64,000 nt of DNA from Bimastos eiseni (GCA_959347315.1 OY365807.1:11685287-11749286); one strand, 5' to 3'. Shown: positions 34,288 to 48,009, counted from the stretch's first letter. Program-made: numbers and translations. Notes: generated from the letters alone by a model not told the origin.

Positions 34288-35500
34288 TATAATGTTTGCT
34301 TATTAAATGGGACTGATAGTAGTATGCTGGCATTATAAGCATTAAGTCTGCAGCTTTTAAAACCCGGGCATTTACTTAAAATGGAAAATTCACTGCTGAT
34401 CCGTGTTACCTGGGGCAAACAGTTGTCTGCTAGTTTTCGATTGCTGCGTTACCTTACTAAGCCGTACCTTACCATGTATTACAATACTGAGCTGTACCTT
34501 ACCATGTATTACCTTACCTTGCTATTTGCTTACTCTACCAAGTATTACCTTTTCTATCATGCCTTATTTACGTATACTTTACCATACCATACCTTACTTT
34601 TCTTCGAGCCATTCAACGTGCTGTGTGAATCTATGATTTTTGGTGCAAATTACTTTGTGAACATGTGAAAGGCATTCAGCAGTTTAGATCACACGTACAT
34701 ATATACATGTGCTTTCATGCGCATACGCTCGTTGTATGTACCTAATTATGTGTATAGTGAGACATGTTTTAAATTGGGTTGGAAAAAAATTGTGAATCTG
34801 CTAACCTTTTTCAAACTGTTGTTGGTTGTGCATCAACTTGGTGACTTACTATTTAGGACCGTTTGAGTGTGAGTGTAATAAGTAGTGACTTTGAAAGGCC
34901 AAACACCTAGTGTCGGCTGTAGAGTTGTTTGACAATGCCTTCTTCATGACTCTGTTTAATGTGTATTCATAAAATTCTATAAGGCTCAGACCTGCGGCTC
35001 TAGTAAACAGCGGTTCTAGTAAGTTTGCCAGTATTCAACGGGCCACGCTTTGAGCTGCCACAATTTTTTCTTGCATTAAAGACCAGGGAATGTAAGGGAT
35101 GGTGGAAAACAGAGACTGTGAAAGCATAGGACGAGAGGGTGTGGAGGGAGGGAAGGAAGTTAAGCTGAGTCTGAGAAGTTGATAACAGATAACACAAAAA
35201 GCAAGTGGGAAATGGTAAGAAATGCTGTGGAAGATGGAGAGAGCGAGTGTAGGTGTAATTGCTCCTGCACTTATTCGGAAGTGTCTGCCAATGAATTAGA
35301 AACTTGGCAATTAATAACAAGAACAATTGCAGAACCGGATTTTTGCAGATGTATTGTGCAAATGCTTTGTTTGTTCTGTAGGTGTTGGGTGTGGTGGTCT
35401 TCCGCTGTGGCAGAGGTTCGAATTAAGGCACCTGCAGTTGAGTTGAGTTGTACTAATCAATGATTACGGAGCAATTAAGATCGAGCACTCTGTGAATTTT
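34076..35500 (+). other. Probable 3' UTR and downstream flank of the NWD gene
   Basis: AT-rich after the stop. It includes a TA array with GTGTGT lead (34222-34291), an ATTAAA at 34302 and another near 35074 that could serve as poly(A) signals, and a TACCTTACCATGTATT-like degenerate repeat at 34449-34590. The transcript end cannot be fixed from sequence alone. Confidence 0.45.
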
Positions 35501-37072
35501 TTCAGAAATTTTACCACCAAGTCGACGTTTATTATGATTGACTGACTTGATGTTGTTTACCAAGTTGAACAGCTTTAAATGTAGCAAGTGTTTGCTGTGC
35601 TTTCCAGTTCTTGGATGAGAAATGAGTCTGCTAGATAACGTTGAATGTTATTGGTTGGCTTACACAGGTACCACACCTTGATTGGTATGTTTAAATATGA
35701 CAGTTTGCTGCTGTGATTTCCACGTAACTTGAGACGAGCATGCAATGGGCATCTCTCGAGCCAGTTTCCTGCTTTGATTGAGAAATCCATCTTTCCTTTT
35801 TCCTGTTTAATCTTTGGCTCAAACCAATGTGAAACTGTTGATTTAGACCATTATGTTAACGGCTTTGGGCAGCAGGTTTATCTGTTGTGAGAGTTGAAGA
35901 TTAGCAATAACCATAAAGTCTCGGTACCTGCAGATACTGTGCTGCTGATGAAACCATCAAACCATGGAATATGGTGTGAATCCGACGTTAAAGCAAAACA
36001 TGCTTAGAATGATCCTTTTTAACTATTGTGTGGCTTATTGTGTGTGGATATGATGGTACGGTAAAATCTGTACAATGCTGAACAGATAGAACTTCAAAAC
36101 CTCTGCATAGTAGAGTGATGCCTCTATACTTAATACAGAGTTGAACTGATCGAAGAGTGAAATCTCGATGTGCTTGTAGCATGAGAGCACCACTACTGTA
36201 AAACCTGTACATAATGCTGAACATATCATAATATAGTAAAACAAGCAGGTAATGCTGAATTGTTTGTGTAACTTGTGACCTTCTCAGTTGACCTGCTACA
36301 TTGTTACGCTCACAGAAGGCGTCATGTAAATGTTTGTACTTTCATGACACACATTACATTTAGACCACAATATAACAATTATAACTTCTGTGCCATTACA
36401 TCAAGTTCATTGTTGAAAAAGGTCGAAGTTAAATGATGCAATTGAAAGTTTTATGTATGTGTGTATGTAGTGTGTCTGGAAAAAAGGAATCCCCTTGAAT
36501 TGTAATGCGAAAGTAGCTAGTAAATATTCATCAATTCTTAAAACTAACTCCAAAGCTGTTTTAATCCTGAAATAATTAGTCAAAACTGGTTAAAATATAA
36601 AGGTCCTTGTCGTCCAATAACGACGTCATAATGACATCGTTACCATCAAAATTCAAGTGTTAAGGACGGCACCAAATATTATCTTTAATAATTCAATGTT
36701 ATTTTTAACTTGCTATAATTAAATATAATATTTGAATAATATTTTATTACAAGGTGAGTTCAAAGAGTCCAGCTTCCCAAGTATTCAATTTCTTATTTCA
36801 AGACGCTACCATTAGGACGCTAATAGTTATTATGGCGTTCTTTTTTACGGGGCCATTCATAAATTAAATTTTTTTTTATAATAATGTCCGTATTAAAACG
36901 GCATTGGAATGAACTAGGAAATCGATGGATATATTTACGTGATATTTCTCGTAGGCTCCTATTTATCTAAGGGTCCCTGAAAGACAGAATGACCTGATTG
37001 TAGGCCAGTGGGTATACATTCTGATCGTCGACTTGTACAGGCAGCCTATAGTTGTGAAAATATTGTCAAGAT

Positions 37073-37261
37073 ATGGTTCTGCTGTGTAAATATTACGATA
37101 GACAGACGACGTTAGAGAGCTGGGCAGTTGAGTGTTTAATGAAACGTGGACTTTTTCGCCTAATGTCAGAAATAGAAGACAAGCACTTTAGACATCTTCG
37201 CAAATTTTGCCCGGATGTATCTGTTGTTACTATGCCATCTTTCGATCAAATAAACCGATGA
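37073..37261 (+). other. Unrecognised small open frame (62 codons)
   Basis: The protein is non-repetitive and compositionally protein-like (Met-rich, mixed charge, ending FDQINR), unlike most frames in this block. I do not recognise it. An in-frame stop lies six codons upstream, and an AATAAA sits within its last codons. It could be a small gene, a fragment of a decayed element, or chance. Confidence 0.2.
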
Positions 37262-40200
37262 AGTGAATGTATTCAGCACTTTTCTTTATTTAGTTTTCTT
37301 TGTTTAGTTTTCTTTGTTTAGTTTTCTTTGTAGGCCGTATACGGGCTCCGCCAGAACAGGTGTAGGCCTACGCACATAAGATGTAAATGCGCACTTCTGA
37401 GTTATTCTATAAATAGGCCCTACATGATTTAGTTACTAGTTTACAAATGCTTTCAACAGTGGCCACCAACTTCTGAATAGATTTCACTAGGTACAAATGT
37501 TTTCAACATTTAATTAGCGCTTTGCCGATGAGAGTGTACTAAGAACGACTCTAACTAGGAAGCCAATGCAGCTCTTCGTTTTAAGAGTGTCAAGCAGAAG
37601 CCCTGACGCAGGAGCAAGCACGCGTGAGTAGCGTGATTCCTTGCAAGAAGACTACTGACGTTGGGCTGTTCGTGAAGGTTGTCGTGCGGCTGAGTAGGAC
37701 TAGCCTACAGACTGTCAGACACTGCTAACGCAGTGCACGCACTACCCCGCTCTTCCGTCCCCTCACCACTAATTCGCACTAAATTTTGCAACCCTTACTT
37801 GAACAGATTTGTCTAGACCATAAACTTCTAGCTAGGCCTACTAGCCTATCTAGAAGTTTATGTTTACTAGCCTATCTAGAAGTTTATGACTAGGCTTAAG
37901 GAGGGCGGTTTTAGAGCTGAAACGCCCTTTTGGAATATACCCCGCGAGTATAAAAACAATTTTCTGACCCATCCTATGACTCCTCCACTGTTTGAATTTT
38001 GACAGTGCCAGTCCCAAGCCTGGAGAAAGGAAGAGGGCAACACTCCATCCGAGCACCAGAACCTCACCTCGCGCTATGTATATAGGGCCTACGTCCCTAC
38101 GCAAGTCTTTGACTGAAAAATTTAAAAAAAATCTGTCTGTCCTGATTTCTCCACTACTCGGTCCATACATCCCTCTCCAGTTCGACTCTAAACACCACTC
38201 ACCTTAGCCGTTTGACCCTCTGCCTACCAATGAATCTTATAGGTCCTTAACCTGGCCCCTTGGATCATGCCTGCCAATTTTTTAAAGTTTTAAGCGACTG
38301 TGTTAAGCAACTTAAGTTAGGTCCCGCGACATCGATGTTCTAGGCTCTGAAGAAGCTTACAGGTAACGGTTGTAATTTTGGAGCCTTGTTTGGCGTAGAT
38401 GGTGCAGGATGTCAAGCAATTAAAAGCCAACCGAAGTCCCACTGTACAGAAGGAAGACAAAGGCGTTTTGAGATGTCGAAGTAATTAGCCTAGTAGGCTA
38501 TGGAACCTACATTGTGTTTACATATACTTGCAAGCGAGTGCCATATCGGCGGGGTGAGCAGCGGACATGCGTTATCCAGAAAATGTGAAGCAGGCCTGCA
38601 GTCTGTCAACGCATTTCAACACACCACGATCTGTAGCGGTGGCATTCGAGACCTTTGGTCTCATTAGCCCTAATGTCATGGTCTGGATTTCATTGTGGCC
38701 TTTGGACGCTGGATACCATAGCAACTCTTTTAAAGTCTTCCAATGACAGTGTCAGGTTAGCCTGTGCTTCAGTAGGCCTACCATTGACTACCGTTGCACA
38801 TAATTAGGCCTATACATGTATGTGTTCTTTGCTACAACTGAACGAGATGTAGAATTGAGCAGATACGACTATTTTAGTCGTGGGCCTACCAGAATAATGC
38901 TCAATTGGCTCCGAACATGTTTTAATGAAGAGCTACTTTGAAAATGATAATCAAAACAGTAATTATACTCTGAACTTCTACAGCGCCACCGATGTTACGC
39001 AAGGCATATTGTTCGATAGTCAATTATCAATAGCCTACTTTGCATGATTGGTGTTGTGTAGGCCTAATCAAGGGATATTCTAAGTAATTACGCTCGATCA
39101 TCGACTAGTCGCGATGGTCATTGGTCAGTAGGTTATGGTTAAGACCTGGGCAGTTATACAGTGAATACTTGGCGAAGTTGAGAGAACTAATTAAGACGCG
39201 TAAAAGGGATACAGAAGGTTAAATATATAGAGTTCTGCAGTGGCTTCAGTCTCAAGTGAGTTTTGTGAACTTGCTGGATTGTTTGCAGATTTTCAATACG
39301 AGCTGAGTAGCTGTTACATAAAACTTGATAAAAGGTGCTGCAGACGCTGAACTGCCTGCAGTAGTAAAGTTTAGACTTAGAGTGAACACCTTTGGCGTCA
39401 GATAGAACGGGGAAGCGAGCGACGAGGCGTTGACAGCCGGGAGTGGAGATCTGTGTCACTCCATGACCTCACAGGTCACCCCAAGAAGATAAAATCCTAA
39501 CACAGTCAAAAGGCTCCAAGTGTCTGACATCAATTAAGAGTCACGTAGGTACTATACTTACATGTAATATCACCAATCCAGCTTCTATTTTAACGAACAC
39601 AGTGGACCACAGTGCACCATTTGTCGTCGACTTAATATGTCGGTGCTCTGTCTTTGTAATCTTTAGTTCTTAAGTTTTTGACACTAGGGGCCGTCACAAA
39701 TTTGTGGCGATGTGTGTCGCGGGTTCCACTCTCGCCACTCCTTCTTCTTGATGGCGAGAGAACTCGCTGGTTCTTTCCTTTATCCCCAAGCTCAGCAGCA
39801 CGACATACTTGAGGGTTTTTAATATGTATATTTTAAAAATATACATACACACCATTCATCCTATCTACACTTATTGGAGTTATTAGTGTCCTTTTGAAAT
39901 GTTTCCCTGGTTTACGTTGGAGACGGGGTTCCCAACTACGTTGATTACCCTCATCGTCAGAACGACCTAGCGTCTCCCTCAGTTCCGAAACAAGTCCCTG
40001 TTCCTTTGCTTGCTACGCTATATGAATCCTTCTAGAGGCGATTTCCTTCGCCATCCCAAACGCAAAACTCGTATCTCTATTGGATGACAGGTCACCTGCA
40101 GACACCATTACTAAACCCTGGTTGGACGGCTCTTGGCGTACCTAGCGTAACGTCAGATTCCTAGGGACGTCTAGTCATTGTTTGACTAGCGGCTGTTATG

Positions 40201-40937
40201 GCTGAGCCTTATTAGTGACAATGAATTGTTATGCCGCCTAACAGATTGTACCGTTCGTGTCGGAATTGTCCCCTATTCATGATTAGTGTCAACCAGCCGG
40301 TCCAGACCAAATCTCCAACTGATTCATGAATTTCTGGTCTGTGGGTCGTAGAGATGGAAGGGGTAGGCGTCCGCCTCGAGGTGTCGGGTTTCGCTGCTTG
40401 ACACTCCATTGATATTTGCATATTCCTTGGTGTCTGTATTGAGGCCTTCTGCTTCAGGCGAAGCCCATTGATGTCTCCCATCTCATGTGTCAGGTAGACA
40501 TTCTCATCCGTAGTCCTCCTACGCTTCTGCTGTCGATCGATGACTTTTATATAGCGCCATCGTCCAGAGTGACGCGCGTCACAATGTGTGACAAGGGGAA
40601 AGGGGTCGACGAAATGTGACGTCACATCATTACATCAAAATACGTAATTTTACTAAAAACTTACACTCATTTAAACTAGTTCCACTTAATTAGCAGTAGT
40701 TGTGATCACAATTAAACAACACTAGGCCTATTTATGATTGTGATAGTCTTCATCCTGAGGAATGCATATGATTGTAATCATTATAGGCTACTTAATTTCT
40801 CCATTTTTTTCGTTCCACTATTATAATTTGAAATATTTTATAGTTACAATTAGATTTGCTGATGATTATAAGAAAATTTGCGTTAAGTACATTTTGGACA
40901 TCTGGTTTGATATTTGGGGGGGGGGGGTCAGGGCCTT

Positions 40938-41043
40938 GTGATGTTACGTAATATTTGAGGGGGTCGCGGCATTTGTGACGACGTGTAACGAAGGGGGAGG
41001 GGTCAAAAATCGTCCCAAATTGCGTGACGTCATTTATGGACGG
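40938..41043. mobile_element. Terminal sequence of an inverted-repeat element, left copy
   Basis: Contains TTGTGACGACGTGTAACGA, then GGGGGAGGGGTCAAAAATC, and ends GACGTCATTTATGGACGG. Its inverse is at 42857-42928. Ends of this type (GCCGTCCATAAATGACGTCA, read on the other strand) are widespread in invertebrate genomes; I do not assign a superfamily. Confidence 0.5.
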
Positions 41044-41650
41044 CTTCCAAAGCGTCCAGGCACTTCTTTTTTGCACTTTAAGCACTGCCTAACATTAAGG
41101 CATCTACTGATCTACTCTGAAGATTTCGTAAAAACTGTTTTGAGCCACTCCCGCTTATTTGCTTTCTTGGTTTCTTGTGGTCGGATTATATTTTTTGCAA
41201 GCACGGATTTTCACTTTCCAAGTGCATTCGTGCCTCCAGGCCCGCTTTCAGACCCGTTGACCATAATTATATTTCCGGATTTCTGTGTCCTCCTTAGACT
41301 ACCCTCGGAAATGGTAGCCCAATTGTGACATGGCCGTCACTGCAAGTACTTATGTACATGTTCTGCATGAAAAAGCCGCTTGATGTAAAGCTTGTTTGGG
41401 CAGAACTTCCGATCAAATGGTTTACGGATGTAGACGTAGGACTTTGGTCATCTGATGGTCGATGCTAATAGCTCTTCTGACAGTAGCCAGTCATCTGTCG
41501 TTCATTGCGTCTCCTCTTCTCTCGTTAATGTAAACGTTCATCGAGTCGTGGACTTCTGATGAGAGGCGAATCACGAATACCTGCAACAGGCTAAGTTAGG
41601 CCGACTCAAATGCCTCGTACGTTCATAAGTCGGATCCCCTATTTGTCTTT

Positions 41651-41681
<31 letters not shown>

Positions 41682-41939
41682 CATGTCTGTCTGTATTTCT
41701 GTCTCATGCATAATTCACTTCTTCAAGCAGGTGTATAACAGAATGAGCGTTTAATGCTTCTCAGAAGTGCATTGCCCAGCTGCGTCAGTAACAGAGATTT
41801 ATTTTCGTCAACCAGAAGACTTTTAGAGTAGTGGGGCCTATTGTTAATCGTAACCGCATTTAGGCCTACGCAGCATTTAAGACGCCCAAAGATCAACGTC
41901 TCTGACACAGACGCTTAGTCAAAACATGAGCCTAGGTAG

Positions 41940-42300
41940 TGCTGGTCAAAATTGGTTTCCGGTCAAAATCCAAAGGGGCAGACGGTGACGGCACCGTTGA
42001 AGGAGAGCAGAGGTCGATGAGGGACTACAGAAAGAGTGGAGCGAATGATTCCTGAGATATTTTGGAGCAATACCCAGCTTGGACTTAATTACCATGCAGG
42101 CCTGGACATGAACTTTGAACTGAATATACGACCTGATAGAGAAAGCCATTGCAAATGTGACCATGAACGAGGGGGTAACATATGATGAAGCAAGCATTCG
42201 ATCTGGTAGCAGCAACGAAAACTTATTGGCTATAGGGAACAGGTGGACAATGGGGAAGCCTGTAAGGAGAGGATTGCAATAGTCGATTAGTCGATTCTAG
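41940..42300 (-). pseudogene. Non-LTR retrotransposon (LINE) reverse-transcriptase C-terminal remnant
   Basis: On the minus strand, broken frames give IQFKVHVQACMVIKSKLGIA then PKYLRNHS. This matches the R-I-FK-L-L--K-L-GLAP-YL block at the end of CR1/L2-like LINE reverse transcriptases, preceded by a degraded SR.D..N stretch. Stops and frameshifts make it non-functional. Confidence 0.6.
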
Positions 42301-42856
42301 AACAGAAGTGAACTATTGAAGGCAAGGTGAATGGCCCTGAGACGTCGGAGTTTAGAGTAGGATGAGTAGCGTGTATATGGTTAGATATAATTTTGTTAAG
42401 AAGCAGTTAGAGAGCTGTCCAGTGTGACACTTGGGTTAGGGGCCGTTCACATATTATATAACGCACAAAATCTCTATTTTTGACCCACCCCTACCCCTAA
42501 TAATGTTATATAACAGCAGCTGTGACCCCCACCCCTATATTATATAACAAATTTGCTACCTACCCCCTACCCCACCCTAGTCTACAAGCACAACGTATTG
42601 TGAACTTCGATTAAACAATGAATTTCCGTGGTACATGGAATTCCCAATTGGCAGGCAAACAGGCAAAATAGCATAAGCTGAATTTTTTTTATATAGGGCC
42701 ACAGCAAGAACATTTTTCTAGGGAGTGCTCATATTGCAAACGCCGACGGCATGAAGCAGTGCAAAGCAAGCACCCCTAACCCCTTCAAAACAGGAAACTC
42801 ATCGGATGTGGATCAGTTTCAGTTTTGTTGGTCAACTTTTATATCCAGAGGTGCTC

Positions 42857-42928
42857 AAGATTTGTGACCCCTCCTTCCTCGTCACGCGTCGTCACAAGTC
42901 ATAATCTCCCTCCAATATGACGTCACAT
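42857..42928. mobile_element. Terminal sequence of an inverted-repeat element, right (inverted) copy
   Basis: On the other strand it reads TTGTGACGACGCGTGACGAG, then GAAGGAGGGGTCACAAATC, clearly related to 40938-41043. Spacing and identity suggest either two ends of one decayed element or two independent insertions. Confidence 0.45.
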
Positions 42929-44089
42929 TGCTCGGCATCCCAGAAGAAAAAACATGTCCAGAATTTTATGAGCAAATTTTCTTCTTATTGTCGAAAAAGG
43001 AAAATTATAACTATAAAGATACTTAAAACTATACATAAGAACGAAGGAAAGTATAATTTTTCACTCATTATGCATTCCACATTCAAGATGAAAAGCTCTG
43101 GTAGAATCATTATATTTATAAAAGAAATATGTTCAATAACATTAACTTGAAACGATCCAAAACTTTATGCTTCCTCATTCTCTCATTAAGAAGCAAACTG
43201 CTCCTTCGTGGAATAATAGGGAGCATAGCATGGATCTCGTCATCCTGTTCAATGGATATTCCATTAAGATCCAGCTCTTCTTCGTCTATCCACTCTACTC
43301 TCCATTTTCTTCGATTGCGATTGCAACCATTAGTTCACATTGACTACGTGCAACGACTCTTTGTGGCCTTGAAGCGCTTTGACGGAGTAATTGATTCCTG
43401 CCTGTGTGTTATAGAATGTCTGCCTCACGTACCACAACCCCAAAAATGACACAAAGCGTAAAAGTGAACAATCTAAAAAGTAAGAATGCAATGAACATAA
43501 TTAATGTTAAATTGTGGCAACAATTAATGCTAATTATGTTTAACTTGTTTAATTGAGTGAAGGTTTTAAATAAAGTTATGCATTTTGATGTTTGTTTTGT
43601 ATGTTGTCAATCTTTGCCATGCAATCAGCCAACTGGTTGATTGCACGCCCAGAAACCACCACGGGGAGGTGTTGACAAAGGTCTCCGCAGTCCATTCACT
43701 TCAGCTCCCATGCAGTAAGATTTCGTCGCCAGTTTGGTTTACCATTAGGACTTCCAATATTATAACATTTGAATCATTTGCTTTTACTTTTGGATGGAAA
43801 CGCAAGACAAACATTCCCGTTGGTACGAAACGTAAAGAGTCGCAACTCAGGGACTTGAGAATATGTAAAAAGAGCAGAAATACACAGCTAGGACGCAGAG
43901 CCTATCGAGCAAAAATTGGGCGAATAAAAGAAGACTGGGTATAATACGTAAAATTGAATTGGAAAGTCAACAAAGCGAAGGAGAGGACAAGACATCAGCG
44001 ACATAGAGTGAAAAAGTGATAGATTAATAACAAGCAAGAGATATATTATGTCAGAGACAGACGGAAAGAGAAAAGTGACATTAAAAAGA

Positions 44090-44445
44090 ATGATACAGAC
44101 AGAGAATATAAAGATCGATGATAGACAGGCACTTAGGCATGTATAGACAGACAGAGAGATAGACAGACAGACACATCGACACACAGGTAGATAGAGATGC
44201 AGGCATACATGCATACATACAGATAGTTAGATAGATATGCAGGCAGACAGATAGGCAGGTGAACAGACAGACATGCATATAATTAGGCAGACAGACAGAT
44301 ATGCATACATACGTACATACATACATATATACATGCATACATACATACATACATACATAGAGACCGATAGATATACATATAGGCCTATACATATATAGAC
44401 AAAGTCAGATAAACAGGTAATTAGAAAGACAGACAAATAGAAGAA
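44090..44445. repeat. Degenerate ACAG/ACAT tetranucleotide region
   Basis: About 350 bases of interleaved AGACAGACAG and ATACATACAT runs, the source of long Cys/Val/Ser-rich frames on the other strand, which I do not treat as genes. Confidence 0.9.
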
Positions 44446-45957
44446 ATACTAGTGTGACGACTAAAGTGGTTATATTGACAAAGATGCAACAAGCGTGAAA
44501 CTGAAAGTAAAACTCTTAAAAAAACAATAATAAGGGAGACGCACAGAGAGTATTGAGAACGAGAGATGTAGTTAAAATAAGCCAGCGATTGGAATTTCTA
44601 CGAAGCAGAGATTTATAATCACTTTTGTCATTAAAAAGCGCGAAAGGGCTTAATGATACGTGACGATTTGGTTACCTTCGAGTCATAAGGTGAAAATGGA
44701 AAGTAAAACTGCTTGAGAGACTTGCCGTGAATGGACTACCCAAATGCATTTATTTTGATTCTAAGGCCCTACAGAGATAATGTGATGCCTTTGGCTATCA
44801 CATTTCTCAAGCATGGACTTAGAAGGCAGTTGTGTGTTGATCGCAGACCTCAGTCAACACCGAACTATCTTTGAACTCCATGATGATGATCTCTTCATTT
44901 CAGACTAAATAAACCGATTCGTTCGACAGAAGCAGCAGATCTTGCTGTTCGTAATGACATCGTGTGCTGCATGTAAGATGGGCAGGTGGCAGCAATTGCC
45001 CTTCAAGACTTGGCAGCAGATTTGCATACGGTTGGCCATTCTCTACCGATGTACCTAGGTATCTAAAATGGTAAGTTAATGAATTGTTGATGTGTGAAGA
45101 CAATCAACAGAGACAATGAAAAAACCACGGATCTTAAACATACGTGTATTCACAGCAATCCCTAAAAAAGGCAGCAATAAAAGAGGACACTAAAAAGACG
45201 ACAGAGTCGAATTAAGAAAGAAAAGAAAATTAGAAATTAAGAGATCTAAAGTAAAACTGGGAGTACGACATATTACACCGAAATCGGAGAAAGATAGTAT
45301 TAAAATATTAAGTTGTTAACAGAATCTAACCCAATGGATTCGCCTTCGAGAGGTTCTTATAAGGCGCTATAAAAATAGCCTAATGCATACATACATACAT
45401 ACATTCTTTAACGTCGGTGTCACTCTTATTGTCCGAGACATCGATCAATGGTCACTTAATTCAAGTGAACTCGCCATCAAGATTCCAATGGACGATCCAG
45501 CATAACTCCAACAGACCGAAAACAGAAAGCCAGAATACAGTGGACATGCAAGTTGAAAGTGATAGTCTTACGCCACAACAGCGTATAGATAGAGCCTACA
45601 GAAGTAAATAGAGAGAAGAGCGGCATGCAGGTGGCGGCCCAGAAAGAGAAGGAGGGAAACACAATTAATGGCAGCGAGGCCTAACGCATGCCTAGATAAT
45701 ATGGATAATATTACATAGATAAATCTGGATAATATTATCTTGATCGATACCAGGTCATTAGCATTTTCTATGCAGCTTGAACTTGAAAAATTAATCAACA
45801 ACCAATCTATCGGATTCGTCTTAAAGCTTCATAAAAACTCAAACTAACCTAGCTGCATCCACGAGAGTCGGTCAACTGGATCGTCTTCATCGCTCCTGTC
45901 CGGAATTGTGATCCATCGATTGGCGAGGGTCACTCTTTAGTGCTTTACTGCATCACA

Positions 45958-46610
45958 GGTCTCGAAGCAAGCAAACGAAAGATCCAAAGACAGATTAAAG
46001 TCCTGGCAGACAGCATTTGGAAAGTATACTGACGGTCAGAAGAAATGACCATGTCAGGGATTGACGGTGCCAGAGCTGACAGAGCTGGCTTGCTGTTGTC
46101 CTCGAATACAATTCGAGAGCAACAGCTAGAGCCACATATCAGATAACAGATTTTCGGTGTCAGTGGCGACGGTGCCATATCTTACGGAGCTTCCAGTCCT
46201 GGCAAACTCGCCAGAATTGAAGGATCCAAAAACAGATTAAAAGTCGGGACAGATATCTAGAGCACATATGGAAAGTATACTGACAGTCAGAAGAAATGAC
46301 CTTGTCAGGGATTGACGGTGCCAGAGCTGACAGGCGGACGGACTTGCTGTTGTCCTCGATTACAATTCGTGAGCAACAGCTAGAGCCACATATCAGATAA
46401 CAGATTTGCGGTGTCAGTGGCGACGGTGCTATGTCGTACGGAGCTTCCAGTCCTGGCAAACTCACCAGAATTGAAAGATCCAAAAACAGATTAAAAGTCG
46501 GGACAACTATCTAAAGTATATAGAAAATATACTGACGGTCAGAAGAAACGACCTGTCAGGGATTGACGGTACCAGAGCTGACAGGCGGCAAGGGCGGGAA
46601 GTACCAGAAC
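45958..46610. repeat. 251-bp tandem repeat (satellite-like), about 2.6 copies
   Basis: The phrase AAAGTATACTGACGGTCAGA occurs at 46021, 46272 and (diverged) 46524, so the period is 251-252 bases. Each copy carries ACAATTCGAGAGCAACAGCT and CAGTCCTGGCAAACTC. Copies differ by a few per cent and the block ends abruptly on both sides. Confidence 0.92.
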
Positions 46611-47192
46611 TGCCGAAGTTCTATGACCTGTGTAATTTATCAAATCGCTGATGTTGTGTAAATTTACATAGCGCTTTAATTGAGTTGCTTAAAGTCGACA
46701 AAACATTCTAATGAAAATAATGTAAACGCCTACAGGTTAAAAACGTCTTTGGCCTACATGCATAGACTGTTTGCTAGCGTTGTCTAGGTTTATGAAATCC
46801 ACAATTTTTAAAGTGTAAGGGAACCCGTTGCAGGGCTATGCCAATCGCCATTGGACACTAGACGTTATTAGGCCTCACCTACAGCAACCCATCCGAATAC
46901 TATATAGGTACTGGACACCAACATCAGTAGGCCTATACATCGCATTCGGTGCACAGCAAGTCAGAGTGTTATAGCTTAACCTATCTATTCTGTACATTAG
47001 TTGGTACTAGAGGTGTAACAAGTCGGGGCAGAGGGCAGCGGCCCCATTTCTAAACCTGGAGGCAAAACCTATTTGGTGCTCATTGCCCACAAATCTGTCC
47101 TATTTTTATGTTTTTCCTATCGCTTTTTATATTTAATGATTAGGGTATTGTGGGTGAATAAATCTCCAACGGTTTAAAGTTTCATTTTAAAA

Positions 47193-47290
47193 TCTGCATT
47201 TGCTTATAACGGGCATAAAAAACTGTCATTTGCTTAGCGGAAAAAACTGTCAACTGCATAACGGAAAAACTGTCATTTGCATAACGGAAG
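47193..47290. repeat. 23-24-bp tandem repeat, about four copies
   Basis: Units of the form ACTGTCATTTGCATAACGGAAAA are repeated with small length changes. Confidence 0.85.
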
Positions 47291-47699
47291 AAAGATCGAG
47301 CGTGCACGAGAAGAATTTCGATGAATATCTGCAGATTTTAGAAAATTTGCGACATTTTAAGAATTTAATGCCGCTGTCCAACGTTTCCATGGACGCCCAT
47401 GCGGTACAACGCTATTATTTTGTAATGACGCCAATGGTCTGTCTTATTTCGCAAAGTTCAAGCGCTTCTCTGAGTATGTAAGTAAGTAAGTATACCTCTT
47501 ATTTGACCAACTGTTTATTCGCACTTTAGTGCACGACAAATTTGAAAGGTTCAGCATACTAGTAATAGGATATTATCCTGTGGATAACACGATCAAGCGA
47601 TCGCGGCCGTAGGTGTGTATATTGGCCGACGTCTAGAAATTATGTATGCGTGTTTGTTTCAAACGCACATTCATTCATTCACTCATTCATTCATTACAA

Positions 47700-47850
47700 A
47701 ACTGTATATAGCGCCTTCAAGGTTAATACTCAGGAGCGCTCCCGACTCAACCCCGGCTGAAACACGTCGGAACATTTCAGCTATCGAATCTTCAGATTTA
47801 TATAGCGCCTCTCGCAGAAGAACTCTTCAGAGGCGCTGTCAGCACAGAAA
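47700..47850. repeat. Interspersed TATATAGCGCC-type repeat, two adjacent copies
   Basis: TGTATATAGCGCCTTCAAGG at 47703 and TTTATATAGCGCCTCTCGC at 47797 are related. Further copies are at 40545 (+) and 5520 (-). The motif looks like part of a short interspersed element family. Confidence 0.5.
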
Positions 47851-48009
47851 CTGCGGGGGAACAGAAACGTCTTTTAAAGAGCGAGAAGCCGATTCTAGAG
47901 AATCCAGTTGTTAGTTTAGTCCTTAAAGATGGAGGAAGGTCATTCCAAGTATATGGACCCACAACTGGTGTTGGGCGAGGGCAGTCTTAGTCCTAAGCAC
48001 GAAACAATC

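Larger units (their letters stand above)
35501..42438. other. Intergenic block without a recognised gene
   Basis: No coding region I can support. It includes a 14-base TTTAGTTTTCTTTG triplet (37289-37330), a duplicated CTAGCCTATCTAGAAGTTTATG segment (37841-37888), a GTCT array (41648-41703), GGGGCC-type repeat ends (36849, 39687) and one LINE remnant. A 62-codon frame at 37073-37261 is described separately. Confidence 0.6.
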
